The translations under genes and the position numbers were made by a program. This document shows positions 12,752 to 24,476 of a stretch of DNA of 64,000 nucleotides, one piece after another. The stretch is taken from the NCBI GenBank assembly GCA_025677825.1, contig JAIXMO010000039.1, positions 62,001 through 126,000 on the forward strand. The letters run 5' to 3'. The first letter of the stretch is position 1; each line of letters begins with the position of its first letter. Source of the stretch: Helicostylum pulchrum (taxonomy: Eukaryota > Mucoromycota > Mucoromycetes > Mucorales > Mucoraceae). The notes beneath the pieces were generated by a model. It was given only the letters and a program-made list of their open reading frames with translations. It searched no databases and was not told where the DNA came from.

Positions 12752-14900
12752 TTATTTTTATATAAAAGAAAAGAGTAAAGAAAAGAAATAAAAAGTATAG
12801 AAAAGAGTGGGACTATTTATAGTCAACTGCGGTGCTTTTTTTCTGGAGAAAAGGAAAGCTAAAATCCGGTTAAAAGGTTACATCGGGTTACTTTGTACGA
12901 CATTCGCTTGTTTCAAGTTACATTTGAATAGCAAATATTAGCAGACAAAAAAGGTTATTTAATTCTTGCTTTAGTCTGATTTACCATAATAAAAAGTATC
13001 TTTAGAACTGTTACTTTGATTACCATATATCAAATATTATGATTACTATTACCTAAATGCATAGTGTTGTGTTTAGAGAGGAGCTAGTTTCATAGCCCCG
13101 ATTAATCGTGGCGCAGTGGAGTACAAATAATCACGACCATTTTGATTTCTTCCGCCGAATATAATGCTGCAAATGTTAAATGCGTTTTTAAAGTATCTGT
13201 GCTAAACATGCACCGAATTTTCTTTTTATTCTTCTACATATAATTTTAACGCGTAATTCGTTTCAATCAAAGAATGAAACACTTGTTGATAGCAAGCGGG
13301 ATTTAGTTTGCAAAATATTTATATAGTATAGCATAAAGACGTTTAGGAATCTTACCTTCATCGAATTATTACACTTGTATAATCATTACAGTAGTCACTC
13401 GACTTAGTGGTGTCGATTTACTTTTTCTTAAGAAAGTACATGAAATTCTCTCTAGAGCTAAAAAGAATACATCCATTCTGAATACGCCATTGAAATGAGT
13501 AACTGTTTTTTTGAACGGGTCATGCACAGTATTGGCTCTATTTAGGGGTACCCCGATTTAAGGGTGGGTTTCCCGGTCCCCCGCTTTAACGCAACTTCAC
13601 AAAACTACTAAATATATAAAATAAATTTAAAAGTGATAATTAACTTATATAAAAGCGTCTAGTCTTCAAAAGTGTAAGTATTATTGATCGATATTATTAA
13701 AACAAAGGGACAATAACCGAACTGATAGAGAGAGGATAGAGAGAGGATAGTAACATAAACCTTAAAAAGTAATTAAATTATAAACAGAGTCAATTTATAC
13801 TTGAATGGAGCGCGTATCAGCAGTGAATCTTTAGAAATTTAACTAGAAAAAGTAATTAAATACAGACGGCTATTAAGGGACGCAATATTGAAGTTTTGGA
13901 TGAAGGATGGCTAATTATTTCTGCCCTCAACCCAAGCCTGGACTGAGTTGAGGAAAAAATAAATCGCCAGACTCACTGGGAGTACTAGTAGTTTTTAAAA
14001 TAAAATACCGTATTTTCGCTATCTTTCAGAAAAAAAATTTGTTTTAACTAAGACAAACGTGAAAAGATTTTTTTTTACCTGCAGTCATCTAAATTGCCTG
14101 AGGCAGTATGCTTCCCTTGGACTGGTACTATAGTGCAAACAAATGTTTAAAGTAGTCAGCCAAGTCGTTCAGAAATAATATATCAATAAATACATATGAT
14201 TACTTATCTTTATAATGTACGCAAAAGAGCAGACGGTATTTTTGGGCGGGTAAAACATCCGTATTTTCATATACTAAACGCTGGCATCAGTAAAAACCCC
14301 TCTCCATCCGTTTTTTTTTTAAAAAAAAAAAAACTTCCTTATTCTAGAGGTGAAGGGAAAAAATAACCAAACAGTAAAGTAACGACTCAAAAATACCGTA
14401 ACACCAGCCACATAACAAAGACATTTACCAGCAAGAGAGGACGTAAAAAATAGTCTGTTACGATATTAATCTGGTTTAAAACGTAATGTAACCCTTTGTT
14501 TGTAGTCTCTCGGGACGATGTCTGTGTTACTCAAAAGGAACGCACACTCTTTAAGTTTCATCTGTCATTTGAACCATTTCTTTTAATATAAAACTACATT
14601 TCAAATAATAAAACCAATCATCTTTCATTTTGTAAAGACTTTCAAAGAACCTTACTGTCTTCTTTTTAACATATATATCAAAGACCTGCAATTATGAAAA
14701 CCCTCTAATCCAGTACCTAGACATCAGTTATTACTGGACGATGTTGATAAGGCTTAGTTAAAATAAATATGTATTAGTCATACTGGTTAAAGTCGTGAGA
14801 TAATCAAGTACGTTGTGATATTGACGGTTATAAAATATAAAAGTTAATATCAAAAAGAAAAATAAAAAGAATAACAATAAATTATCAGACTTAGAAAAGG
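12752..14900. other. Gene-free AT-rich DNA, first part of the 10-kb gene-poor region
   Basis: No protein gene supported. It includes the promoter side of the giant-protein gene. A short GC-rich island at about 13540-13590 contains the perfect palindrome GGGGTACCCC (13545-13554) and GGGTTTCCC, out of character with its surroundings and possibly an orphan transposon end. A direct repeat of GATAGAGAGAG units sits at about 13722-13750. A TGCCTGAGGCA near-palindrome is at 14095-14105. Confidence 0.5.
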
Positions 14901-15623
14901 TTGTTGTTGTATTTATTTGTGAAAAAGAGTGTGCCTTATATACATATTATAAGTTAAATAAGCGCTTATCATTAATGTGAAACTTAGACAGTTCTAGCAA
15001 GACATTAATGAATGAGCAATTGGAAAGATGAATGGAATTCTGTAGAAGATCAATTACAATAACAGCGATAAGTATTGTATTTCTAATTGGCTTCTTGAAT
15101 AAAAGACGCAGTATAGCGGCTTGTTGCTTATAAACACTGTTAAAAAGAAAAAATCGTTTATAGTCAGAGCACCGGTATAAGCTCAGTAACAGAAACACTT
15201 TTTTTCTTTGTTATTGCTCGTTCCCTTAGCAAATACAAAATTAAATAGCCAATACAAAGATCGTATTCACCTCACGGTGCACCTATATGTGCCAAAAGAG
15301 GTTTGTTTTAACCTAATATTCTGGTACGACTTAAAAACAGGTGTGAAATATAATAAAATAAAAGAAATAATACGTTAATCCGTAAGCGTATTAGTATGTA
15401 AACAGCTTTTTCAATAAAAAAAAGAAAAAAAAAAATTGAATCGTAGAAAAATGTAACCTGAAAAATATGATCTTAGATTTTTAAAAAATGTATCATGAAC
15501 GCAACCTCAAAGAAAATAAAATAAAAAAAGAATGCATGAATCGTAGGAAAATGTAACCTGAAAAAATATGAGTACAAACATCTTCCTAAATTAAAAAGAA
15601 GAGTATCACAAAAGCAGCCTCGA

Positions 15624-15672
<49 letters not shown>

Positions 15673-16330
15673 ATTTATAAAAGTGAATCGTAACTAAATG
15701 TAACACCAAAAAAATAAAAAATAAGGGGAATTTATCGTAAACGTAAATCAAAAACAAACATAGTCCAAATAAAAAGGAGGATAATAACATTATGTCTTGC
15801 CCTTTAAGAGAAGTTTACAGAATACGTAACACATTACATTATTATAATAATGTAAAAAGAGAAAATTCGTTCATAGTTGGAGCTCCCGAATACGTTCAGT
15901 ATTTGAAATATGTTTTTTTTTATTATTATCTGGGCGATTGGAAAAAAGAAAAGGTATTGCCCAAAAGAAAATTAATATTTAACATGAAAGATGGGTTTTT
16001 AACCTAATATTTCGGTACGACTAACAAAAGGCGTAAGATCAACAGCATTCAAAGTAAAATAGGAAATGTAATGCACTAGTCTATAGGCATTAAAAAAAAA
16101 GAAAAAAAAAAGTGAAAATGTAACCCTAAAAATAAACAAGCCTATTTAAAACGGTGGATATAACATCAGAAAAAAAATATGGACAATATGTCGTAATGTT
16201 GGTAAACCAAAAACAAACACAATCCAAACGATACTCTCTTTAAGGGAAGCCAGTAAAAAATCCACAACCCATTAGCTCTAAAAAGAAAACAATGTTCATA
16301 AATAATACATATTATATAAAAGGCTCTCTA
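14900..16330. repeat. Decayed long-period tandem repeat array
   Basis: Three diverged copies of a several-hundred-bp unit can be traced. The segment around 15140-15205 (AAAAATCGTTTATAGTCAGA) matches 15857-15925 (AAAATTCGTTCATAGTTGGA). The segments at about 15308 and 15998 share TTTTAACCTAATATT and GGTACGACT. A third, partial copy begins near 16236 with CTTTAAGGGAAG, against CTTTAAGAGAAG near 15799. Between them, GAATCGTAGAAAAATGTAACC-type elements recur at about 15438, 15538, 15682 and 16112. No ORF in this stretch is convincing. It could be decayed satellite or old transposon arrays. Confidence 0.5.
15626..15669. repeat. Poly(A) tract, 44 nt
   Basis: An uninterrupted run of 44 A residues inside the repeat array. 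Its length is sequencing-sensitive. It could be an old retrotransposed poly(A) tail, but no LINE or SINE body is recognisable upstream. Confidence 0.9.
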
Positions 16331-18090
16331 ATTGATTTCATTGCTTTTTAAAAAACATGTTTATTATGTTTATTGAAAATAGAAGCAAAAAAAAAGAAGT
16401 GCTGTGGTGCACTCGTACCCGAGATTTTTTTAATCGTCATAATAGACTTTAAATAAAAACGGAATTTCGGTTCCCATACAAAAAAAAAACTCGTCAAAAT
16501 ATAAAAAAATAAAAAAAAACTTACCATTTTTCCCTCTTTCTTTTTTTTTCAAGAAAACCTTTTGGTAAAAATATTAGATAGCTCGATTCAGTCATACAAT
16601 CAAGCTATAATCAAGCTATAATCAAGCTTAAGTAATGGTATGAAATATAACTCAATTCACTCTTCGTTTATTTTTTTAAATTTTGTCTTCAGTAAAGTTA
16701 CAGCTAGTACTTTGGCCGATCTGCTCTATGCGTCTTTTCCCACAATCAACATCAAAGGTATATATCAAAATATAATAATTATTACTATCTACTTACTTTT
16801 TTTTTATTAGTCCTTTAAGTCTCTTCTTAACCCTTTCTTCTGATACGTAACTTATTGACTCTTTTCTATATCTAACGTAACTTGATCGCTTTGTTCTATG
16901 TATAATGTAACTTCATTGTTTATCTCTAAAATGTAACCTTATTGCTCCTTTCTAAAATGTAATCTGATCGCTCTGTTCTACGTATAATGTAACCTAATCG
17001 CCCCTTTCTATAATGTAACTTAATGGCTCTATCCATATACTCGTAGTGCGTATAAACTTGGATATATAAATTTTACAGTGACGCTTTTAAAATAAAATAC
17101 TGTTTTTTCTTTAATTTTATACTGAATTCGAATATATCGTTTTTTTTTTTTGAATCACTACTTTTTTTTTTATGTATACGTATCGTTTTGGATGTATGTT
17201 TTTTTACCTATAGTACCGTTTCGGATGGTCCCTTAAATATATATAAAACAATTCGGATGTACCGTATAGGATCATGCATTTTTTATTCGAGCCGATATAC
17301 GTCGTTATATTAACGCTAATGAGATGAAATCTATTGTTATTGAACCAATAACATGTATTCATAACAATCATTTATTGGTCAAAGCTTAAATATCCAAAAG
17401 TAAGGAAAGTTCTATTATAGTACAAACGCGTGATGAACACAAAAATAAAACTTTGACACAAACACTTATGCACGTCAAGTCTTAAATAAAAAAATTACAT
17501 GTAAACATCAACCGTTCCACGTTCTATGAACTTTATTACCCCACCCTGCGCAAAAATAAAAATAAAAGAAATGTTCGTATATTGCTCGGTACACATACCG
17601 TGCAACTTTTTTCCCTTTAAACACAGTGAAATAATGTGACATTGATTTATATAAACCAGTTATATGATCTTGTAGCGAGTTTAAGCAGTCTTTATAATTA
17701 TATTACCAAATCGATAGAACAATAGAAGTATATGAGAATTAATTTAGAAACTACTATATTTGTATATAGCTTATGTAAGTTTATATGAGAATACAACACT
17801 TATATTAGTATGTATAAATAAGTATTTCCGAAATCTAATACGTAGATACAACATATGCGTACATATTTATGAGAATATATATATGTATATGTGCTTGATC
17901 ACATCAATCATATCTTAACTGTATTCTATTGCGTACTCTCGAATAAACATAGTATGATCTTACAGATAACCATACATGATAATTGCCGGACCGGATATGA
18001 CACTTTGAATCGGACCTGCCGGACTAGTTCGATTCGGGATTTTAAAAATAATTACTTGGATTATCAGATATTTTAAAATTAAAAAAATAT
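16331..18090. other. AT-rich gene-free DNA with a short-period tandem repeat
   Basis: No coding sequence supported. It contains the ATGTAAC repeat at about 16842-17035 (listed separately) and many T runs. The small ORF at 17891-18076 has no recognisable feature and is treated as chance. Confidence 0.5.
16842..17035. repeat. Degenerate tandem repeat, about seven units of 26-31 bp
   Basis: Units follow the pattern [TA]ATGTAAC[CT]T.AT[CT]GCTC..TTCTA. They start at about 16842, 16872, 16903, 16931, 16957, 16985 and 17013. The ATGTAAC core also recurs in the array at 15.4-16.1 kb, so the two repeat areas may share an origin. Confidence 0.65.
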
Positions 18091-18096
18091 GAATAC

Positions 18097-18179
18097 GCTG
18101 ATTTGGCCGAGTTGGTCTAAGGCGCCGCACTCAAGTTGCGGTCTCGCAAGAGGCGTGAGTTCGAATCTCACAGTCAGCA
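18097..18179 (+). tRNA. tRNA-Leu (anticodon CAA), intron-less
   Basis: A full type-II cloverleaf can be drawn. The acceptor stem GCTGATT pairs with AGTCAGC (one G-U), with discriminator A at 18179. The anticodon stem CCGCA/TGCGG holds loop CTCAAGT, giving anticodon CAA (codon UUG, Leu). A long variable arm (CTC-GCAA-GAG) is as expected for Leu. The T arm is GTGAG-TTCGAAT-CTCAC. A T run follows at once (pol III stop). There is no intron in the anticodon loop, although the CAA-Leu gene has one in many fungi. It is the only well-supported gene in the 10-kb gene-poor stretch. Confidence 0.95.
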
Positions 18180-20190
18180 TTTTGTTTATCGATTGAATTT
18201 CGTGAGATGTTTACAATTTTCTTGTGTCTTAGTCATAAACTGATATAAAAAGAACAATGTTCGAATTAATAAACTCTATCTATCTTTCAACCTTTTAATT
18301 ATACTTTTGGTTTTATCCTTTAACTCATATTAACAAAAGAGTTATAACCACCAGCCAAGACACGACACTTGGTGTCGTACTTTAATATAACTGACTATTT
18401 GTTAAGTTCGATCACGACATTGGTTTGTCTCCTTTAAAGAAAAGGCTCAAATGATTGCTTTACGCATAAAAAAACAGTAGTGCTTAAAATATTGTTACAA
18501 ATTGGTTTTATTTGTTGTAGTAAAAAATAGAAATAATTAAACAATAGAATTGTTTTGTAAAAGTTCAAAGTCAAGTGGGCACCAGGTTTTAAGTTGTCCA
18601 ACTAGAGTAGAAAGTATATAAACTAACGCTTATAAAGAATAAAGAAAATAAAAGAAGAGAGTTTACAATGGATAATAATAATATATATCCAAGGGATCTT
18701 TTTATAATAAGATTATAATATAAAAGAATTATAAGTAAAAATTAAGGTAAAAGTGAGATAGATTTATTTAGAGTAAGAATATATAATGGTATTTATACTA
18801 AATAAGTTTGGTAAGTCTGTCCTTTGGTAAATATCAAAGAGTCTTTGAGATATAGTTTGAAGTATCCATGAAATGTTGAAGGATATTAATAAAGGTGATA
18901 AAAAGTTGTGTAATAATAAATGTTTCAGTCTTTCATTCTAGAATATCTGACATTTGACGTTCTTACATGTAATATGTAATATAAAGAGAATAAAAAGGAG
19001 AGTAAAATAGTAACAGGACCCTCATTATAATATGCAGTCTGGTATAAAATGTAAAAGTAATAGTAGCAGTACCAACATGTGTACAATATGTCAAGCAATA
19101 GTAATAATAATGAAAAAGGAGTCTAAAGTGACGAAAAAGGAGAACAATCATAGATATGAAATAGTGTAATAATAGGAATAATTTGGGAAATAGTAAAAGT
19201 GTCAGCGCCAAGAAAGATAATTTGAATAAAATAATAGTGTAAATAAGAGTTTGATGAGTATGAAAAACACAGCGCGTAACAATATGTTAACAATCTAACG
19301 CTTAGACCCCACTTGATAAAATAATAATGTCTTGTCTCCCCAATTTTTCTTGGTATTATAACTTTTTTGATGCAGTATGTGGGTGTAAAAAAATTATGCG
19401 CGAATTAATTCAAACACCTGCTTACACACAAGATCAGAAAAGTTACGAAAAAATAGCACCCAAAATACGGGTCAGCGTCGCGGGCGAGAGCTTTAAAAAA
19501 AGGATATAATAATAAATCCAGTACAGGGATTCTTCTGTAAGTTTTATTTGTAAGTGGTATCATGCTAAAGCCAAACACTCGTAAACATATGCTTTTAGTT
19601 TTGACATTTGTAAATAACTAATTATATCTCACTTATAGACATACTTTTGGTATCCACTATGAAGTAGTTAACTCGTTTCACTGATAGTTTCAGCGGTTAA
19701 TCGCTGAAGAACCTTCAACAAAACTGCCTGAGGCATAGCTACCAAAGATGTATATTATAGCGAGTGACATTCGAGTGCTTTTTATTGATAAATTTACCAT
19801 CAATTTCTCTTATAAAATGTAGACACATACGCAAATAAAAAATACATGTAAAAGAAAAGAGATGAGCCAGCCGAAATTTTTTTAAAAAAGGAGTGAGACG
19901 GGATTTCGAGTGCAAATGACGTAAATCAGTAAATATATCTGGGCATATTCAATTGACAGCATCAAGTGGTGCTTCCTTCGCTTTAAAAATATGCGTAAAC
20001 CTGTTTACCCAGACGCTGAATCTTTTATAAACGCCAAAAGAGAGGTGACTACATTTGCAAAGTTACAAAAAGAAACCAGTAGTAACACAAGCAAGCCTAC
20101 TGGGAAAAGAGGCAAAAATGCACTGTATACGTAACAGTATACATTTTAACAGAATACTCAAATCGATTACAGGTCTAAAAAAAAAAAAGA
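18180..20190. other. AT-rich gene-free DNA beyond the tRNA
   Basis: No gene supported. A perfect 7-bp inverted repeat with a 3-nt loop (ACGACAC/GTGTCGT) is at 18362-18378. A TGCCTGAGGCA near-palindrome is at 19725-19735. Small ORFs at 18963-19211 (-) and 19327-19509 (+) are low complexity or featureless. Confidence 0.45.
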
Positions 20191-20191
20191 T

Positions 20192-20490
20192 ATGGCTGAA
20201 GAGAAAAAGGAAAAGAGCGTGGCCAAAAGAAACAGAACAACAGTTTCTTCTTCAAGTAACTCAAAACAAAGGCCCCTTTGGTATCTTACCGGCATTAAGG
20301 CATATTTTTTTCCAAATATGAGTCTTTGATTGCAGGAAACCCTATAACACAGACACATAACTCACAGCCTGGACCATCTCAAGATATAAGCCATTCAAGT
20401 AGCGGCAAGAAGGGTAAAGAAAAAGAAGATAAACAAAAGTTCGTACCGCCTAAACTGTTCAGCTTGTTCCCCAATCCTGGTTTGCAATGA
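20192..20490 (+). pseudogene. Possible decayed coding fragment (two short open segments)
   Basis: Two adjacent open segments have protein-like composition. 20192-20329 begins MAEEKKEKSVAKRNRTTVSS. 20335-20490 reads a Ser/Gly/Lys-rich stretch and then FVPPKLFSLFPNPGLQ. A possible intron (donor at about 20281, acceptor CAG at about 20335) joins them out of frame, so this is either a broken gene or two unrelated ORFs. The 'LFxLFPxP' pattern recalls N-terminal parts of mobile-element proteins in Mucorales, but I cannot identify it. Confidence 0.2.
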
Positions 20491-23012
20491 TATATTCCCA
20501 GGCGCAGCATTAACGAAAGAAGAGGATGTGACTTTATTTAGCTATACACAACAAAGATACTTTCACAGCTGTTTTAACTTTGCCAAGTTGAGAATCAAAA
20601 AGTAAGCATATAAAAGAAAAGCCATACGTGAGAAACAGTAATAATTTTTAAAATTGTGAAAGCGTATGTAACTTGCCTTTTTTGTAATATTAAGGCGCAG
20701 GTGTGTAGAATTACTTCTAGAATACATTACCAATTCCTCAATTATAGTTTCCCCCTTTTTTTTTCCACGTATGTGGCTCAAATAGGCAAGAATTTTGATT
20801 TTCAACAGGCATGGCGTGCATGCATTTTTTTTTTGCACCCTGTGATAGTAATGATTTCATTTTTATTTATTACTGTGGATGCATTAAAAGGGGAGGGGGA
20901 TATAAAAAGGGGAGCTCATATTGAGTACAACAATGATGGTCTTATTGTAAAGAAAAACACAAGAGTAGAGAGCATTTCGGTTTTTTTTTCTCTCACTTTG
21001 TCTTTTTTTTTTTATAATTTAAAAAAGTTAGACGTTTTTATTCCAAATCAATTTTTTTTTTTTTTTTTTTTACGATTACCCAACATAACGCAGGCCATTA
21101 TATCAGGGTGAAGACTCTTAACTAAAATAACGACTTTTTTGTTTCTACATATTCAGTACTTTTATTTTACTCGACTAGTTGTATTTTGGTTGTACCTGTC
21201 AATATATAGGTAACTTTTTTTTTAAAAAAAAATTAGATATACATAATATTTGTTATCAAATAAACAAGTCTGTACAATATGTAGTTTATTGAATCTCTGG
21301 CCCGAGGGGATATAATTATGTGGGAGGTGAGACCCCTTACGATCGCGTGCGAGTTAATAATACGTCTACAGTTTGTTATTGTAGCTACTCTTTCTCTGTT
21401 TTTTTGTCAAACTGTACAAGGATATATTGAAATGTGACAAAAAAAAGGGAGAGAAAGGGGTTCTCTCTTTTTTTCTCAGGATGAAAGCTTCTTGATTTGT
21501 TAACCAATCATAAAACCTCGTTGGTTTTTATAAACCATGCAGATCGTTAAAAAAAAACCTAGCGACTAAAAAAGGTTAAAGATCATTTAAATGGTAATGT
21601 AAGGTTGAAAGTTAAATTTATAACATTAAAAAAAATGACAGCATGCGTCTACCTGGGGTTTATCATTTAGGTTCAAAATTATTTCATAAAGGCGGTTTTT
21701 CTTCAATACATGGTAATAATGAGTAAGGGGAGGGGATAATTATTTTTTATAAAGTAACGTCCAATGTATTATTTTTTTGTTGCTCTTAGTGGTGATAATC
21801 ATGTACAAAGGGTTGAATTAGTGAATTATTTGCATGATAAAAAGGCTCTACTTCCGGAAAAAGCGAGTTGCATTAGAATCACTTTTACATCAAAAAATAA
21901 AATAAAAAAATGACAAAATGATGACGGATATTCTATATAGAAAAAAATAATAAGAGAGCCCTGATTTTCTTTTGTTTAATAAAAAAAGTTTAGGTGCAGT
22001 TCTTGGTTCTGTATTACTATTATTGCTTCATTTTCCATTTATATTATATAATACTCCCTTCCAGATCACACTCCCTTAAGGATATACTGATGCTCGTTAT
22101 CAATCTCTTATTAAATTATTCTTTTAGGATTCCTTTTTTTTTTAGTTCTCGTTTGTAAGCTTTTTTATACCTTCCTCCCCAATCTCATTAAATTATTCTT
22201 TTAGAATTCTTTTTTTTTTTTTTTTTAGTTTTCGTTCGTAAGCTTTTTTATACCTTCCTCCCCAATCTCTTATCAAATTATTCTTTTAGGATTCTTTTTT
22301 TTTTTTTTTAGTTCTCGTTCGTAAGCTTTTTTATACCTTCTTCCCCTTACATATTTAAATGATTGTATATTTTATTTTTTTAAACAAATAAATAAATAAA
22401 TAAAATGAAATAAAAGGTATGTGTGAGAAAACGCCACTTTTCTGATAAACAGTAAAAAGAGATACATTAATGTAATCAATTGACAAGGTATAGTTTGGTA
22501 ATCCAACGACAAAAAAAAAACACTTTTTTTAAAAAAAAACTGCATAAACCCCTCTTCTAACACAACGATTAACCAAAAGAGAGAGAGAGCAGTAAGAGGG
22601 TCATGAGTTGAATTCCAAATGTTTGGATTTTTTTTTATGTATGTGACAGCGAAAAAGCAAGAAAAAAAATGAGAAGGGTTAAAGTATACTGATTCTATTT
22701 TTTTTTTTTGATAATTACAAGTAACGTCAAAATGAAAAAAAAGGGATGATGATAGATATGAAATGTTTTTTGTTGTTGTTTGGAAAGTTTTGAAAACATA
22801 AAAGCATAATAATAAGCATTGAATTGCGAAGGAGAGAGGGATAATAAAAAGTAAGGGGGAAGAAGAAGAAGGTTGTGTGATAAGCATATAAAGGTGTTCA
22901 TGAAATAAAGACAATAAAGTGTATAATAGGGTCAACCATATATAAGAAAAAAAAAAGAAGGTATTTTTCATCTAGAAAAATAATAGGGGGGTGGGATTTT
23001 TTTTTTACTTTT
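20491..23012. other. Gene-free AT-rich DNA, last part of the gene-poor region
   Basis: No coding sequence supported. The long minus-strand ORFs at 22372-22971 are Phe/Leu/Tyr-rich translations of T/A-rich sequence. It holds the triple repeat at 22101-22346 and the 3' flank of the Myb-like gene ending at 23013. Confidence 0.45.
22101..22346. repeat. Three tandem copies of an approximately 82-bp unit
   Basis: Units are about 22101-22179, 22180-22262 and 22263-22346. Each has CAATCTC, AAATTATTCTTTTAG, a T run of variable length, then a TTCGTAAGCTTTTTTATACC stretch and a CTTCCTCCCC-type end. Copies differ mainly in T-run length and a few substitutions, so the duplication is recent relative to the other repeats nearby. 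Confidence 0.85.
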
Positions 23013-23552
23013 TTAGTACTTCTTTTTGTTAATAGCAGATTTAGAATAAGAACGGTTTTCACACTCTTTCCAATTTCTATTACCAAGATCTTGAGCAACG
23101 GACTTCCATGCTTGTTTAAATAATCTTGAGTTCTTCTTGATGGCAAGCATTAAAATACGGTCTTCAGCCTCAGTCCATTCTCTTTGTTCCAAACTTTTTG
23201 ACTGCAACGTCTTGAATCTTCCCCAGCAACAACCTCTTGAGCGATGAGGTAAATAAACCGTTGAAATCATTGCCCAGGACAAGCCTTGAGAATAACCTTG
23301 CTGTAATAATTTATCTTCTTCTGCGGACCAAGGAGTACGTGTTTGATTCGTAGTACGGCTGGCTCTGACAGGAGATGTTGAATCGATTTCTGGAGAAGAA
23401 GGAACAGAATAAAATAGCGATGAATTACTAGATAAACTCATTGGACTATCGGGTGAAGAAGAGTAAGATGACCAAGAAGATTGACGTTGATGAAGTTGAT
23501 CAAATGTAGCTGATTTAGTACCCGTATTACATAATAAACTTTGAATATCCAT
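23013..23552 (-). CDS. Small Myb-like DNA-binding protein with two Myb/SANT repeats, 179 aa
   Basis: A single exon from ATG (23552) to stop (23013). A Ser/Pro-rich N-terminal segment (residues 1 to about 70) precedes two Myb-type repeats. The first, at about 72-118, starts RTPWSAEEDKLLQQGY and carries the later W and W/F core positions (SWAMISTVYLPHRS...CWGRF). The second, at about 122-168, starts REWTEAEDRILMLAI and contains QAWKSVAQDLGNRNWKECENR. The spacing of aromatic residues fits a helix-turn-helix DNA binder of the Myb family. Targets are unknown. Upstream, 23570-23670 is a GTGTAAG-rich microsatellite in the presumed promoter/5'UTR. The protein ends in a lysine-rich tail (SAINKKKY). 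Confidence 0.8.
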   Translation of the reverse strand: MDIQSLLCNTGTKSATFDQLHQRQSSWSSYSSSPDSPMSLSSNSSLFYSVPSSPEIDSTSPVRASRTTNQTRTPWSAEEDKLLQQGYSQGLSWAMISTVYLPHRSRGCCWGRFKTLQSKSLEQREWTEAEDRILMLAIKKNSRLFKQAWKSVAQDLGNRNWKECENRSYSKSAINKKKY

Positions 23553-24476
23553 TTTTTATTTTATATGTGTAATGTATGTAAGTATGTGTGTATGTGTGTG
23601 TAAGTTTGTGTAAGTTTGTGTAAGTGTGTGTGTAAGTGTATGTGTAAGTGTGTGTGTAAGTGTGTGTAAGTGCTTTTTTATTATTTTTTAATTTTTGACA
23701 GGTAATAAAAAATGAATTAAAATAATAAATAAAAAATAAACATTAAAAAAAAACAAGCCGTTTTATATATAATGATTTCCCCTTTGATAGACTTGTGAAA
23801 CCCCCTCACTTGTTTGAGATCAGCCCAAAGATACTAGATGCAGCTGTCAACCATAACAGAAAAAGGGAGAGCAATGTCAGATTTCTTTTTCGGTTTATGT
23901 GAGCGTACCTGGTTTTGGCTCTATGTTCAATAATTGAGGGGAATTTGGCCAAGATAATGAATAACGTGTTTAATCATTGAGTTACCAACCCTCATTTAGG
24001 TCTGTTCCTCCACGTTATATAAAAGGAGCCCTTTAGTATAATACATAATAAAAAAAAGGGGGGAGTGAAATATTATTTTGTGTTTTAGTTAAAACTTTAT
24101 TGACATTAGATAACATTCCGAGATTTATTCAACATTTGGAGATGAAGAAGATCTCCTCGGTTCACAAGCAGTGAGCAAAAAAAAAAAAAAAAAAGTTCCC
24201 CTTTTTTAATAAATTAACAAAAATTGTATCTTTTGAACATGGTGTCAATGCGTTACAAGGAGTTGAAAGCTTATTGTTTCTAATATCTCCTAAACAAAAC
24301 AAAAATCTCTTGTGTTCTATTACTGCTTTTCACAATTGGAAACGGATGAAATTTTTTTTTATGTGTAATGTGTAAAGTCAGGGTTAAGGCATCCGTGCAT
24401 CAGACTAAATACAGGAGAAAAAAAAAAGGGAAATGAAGGGAAAAAAAATATTCTCCTTTAGTGTGCATTTTTTTTG
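23553..24476. other. Intergenic; GTGTAAG-type microsatellite at about 23575-23672
   Basis: Promoter region of the Myb-like gene. The (TGTGTAAG)n tract is on the plus strand just upstream of its start codon. No further gene is seen. It also includes the 3' flank of the SANT-like gene and an A run at about 24179-24194. Confidence 0.6.

Noticed and set aside
15600..15700. LINE or SINE insertion marked by the 44-nt poly(A)
   Set aside because: No reverse-transcriptase sequence, tRNA-like head or target duplication is visible around it.
15792..16007. 71-residue plus-strand ORF in the repeat array
   Set aside because: It lies in a repeat unit whose other copies are not open in the same frame.
17985..18050. 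Possible tRNA-like B box (AGTTCGATTCGGG) upstream of the tRNA-Leu gene
   Set aside because: No acceptor stem, D arm or anticodon stem can be built around it.
22372..22971. 199-residue minus-strand ORF rich in Phe, Leu and Tyr that could be read as a membrane protein
   Set aside because: Its hydrophobicity comes from T/A runs and simple repeats; no splice structure, no motif, and a tandem-repeat area lies next to it.
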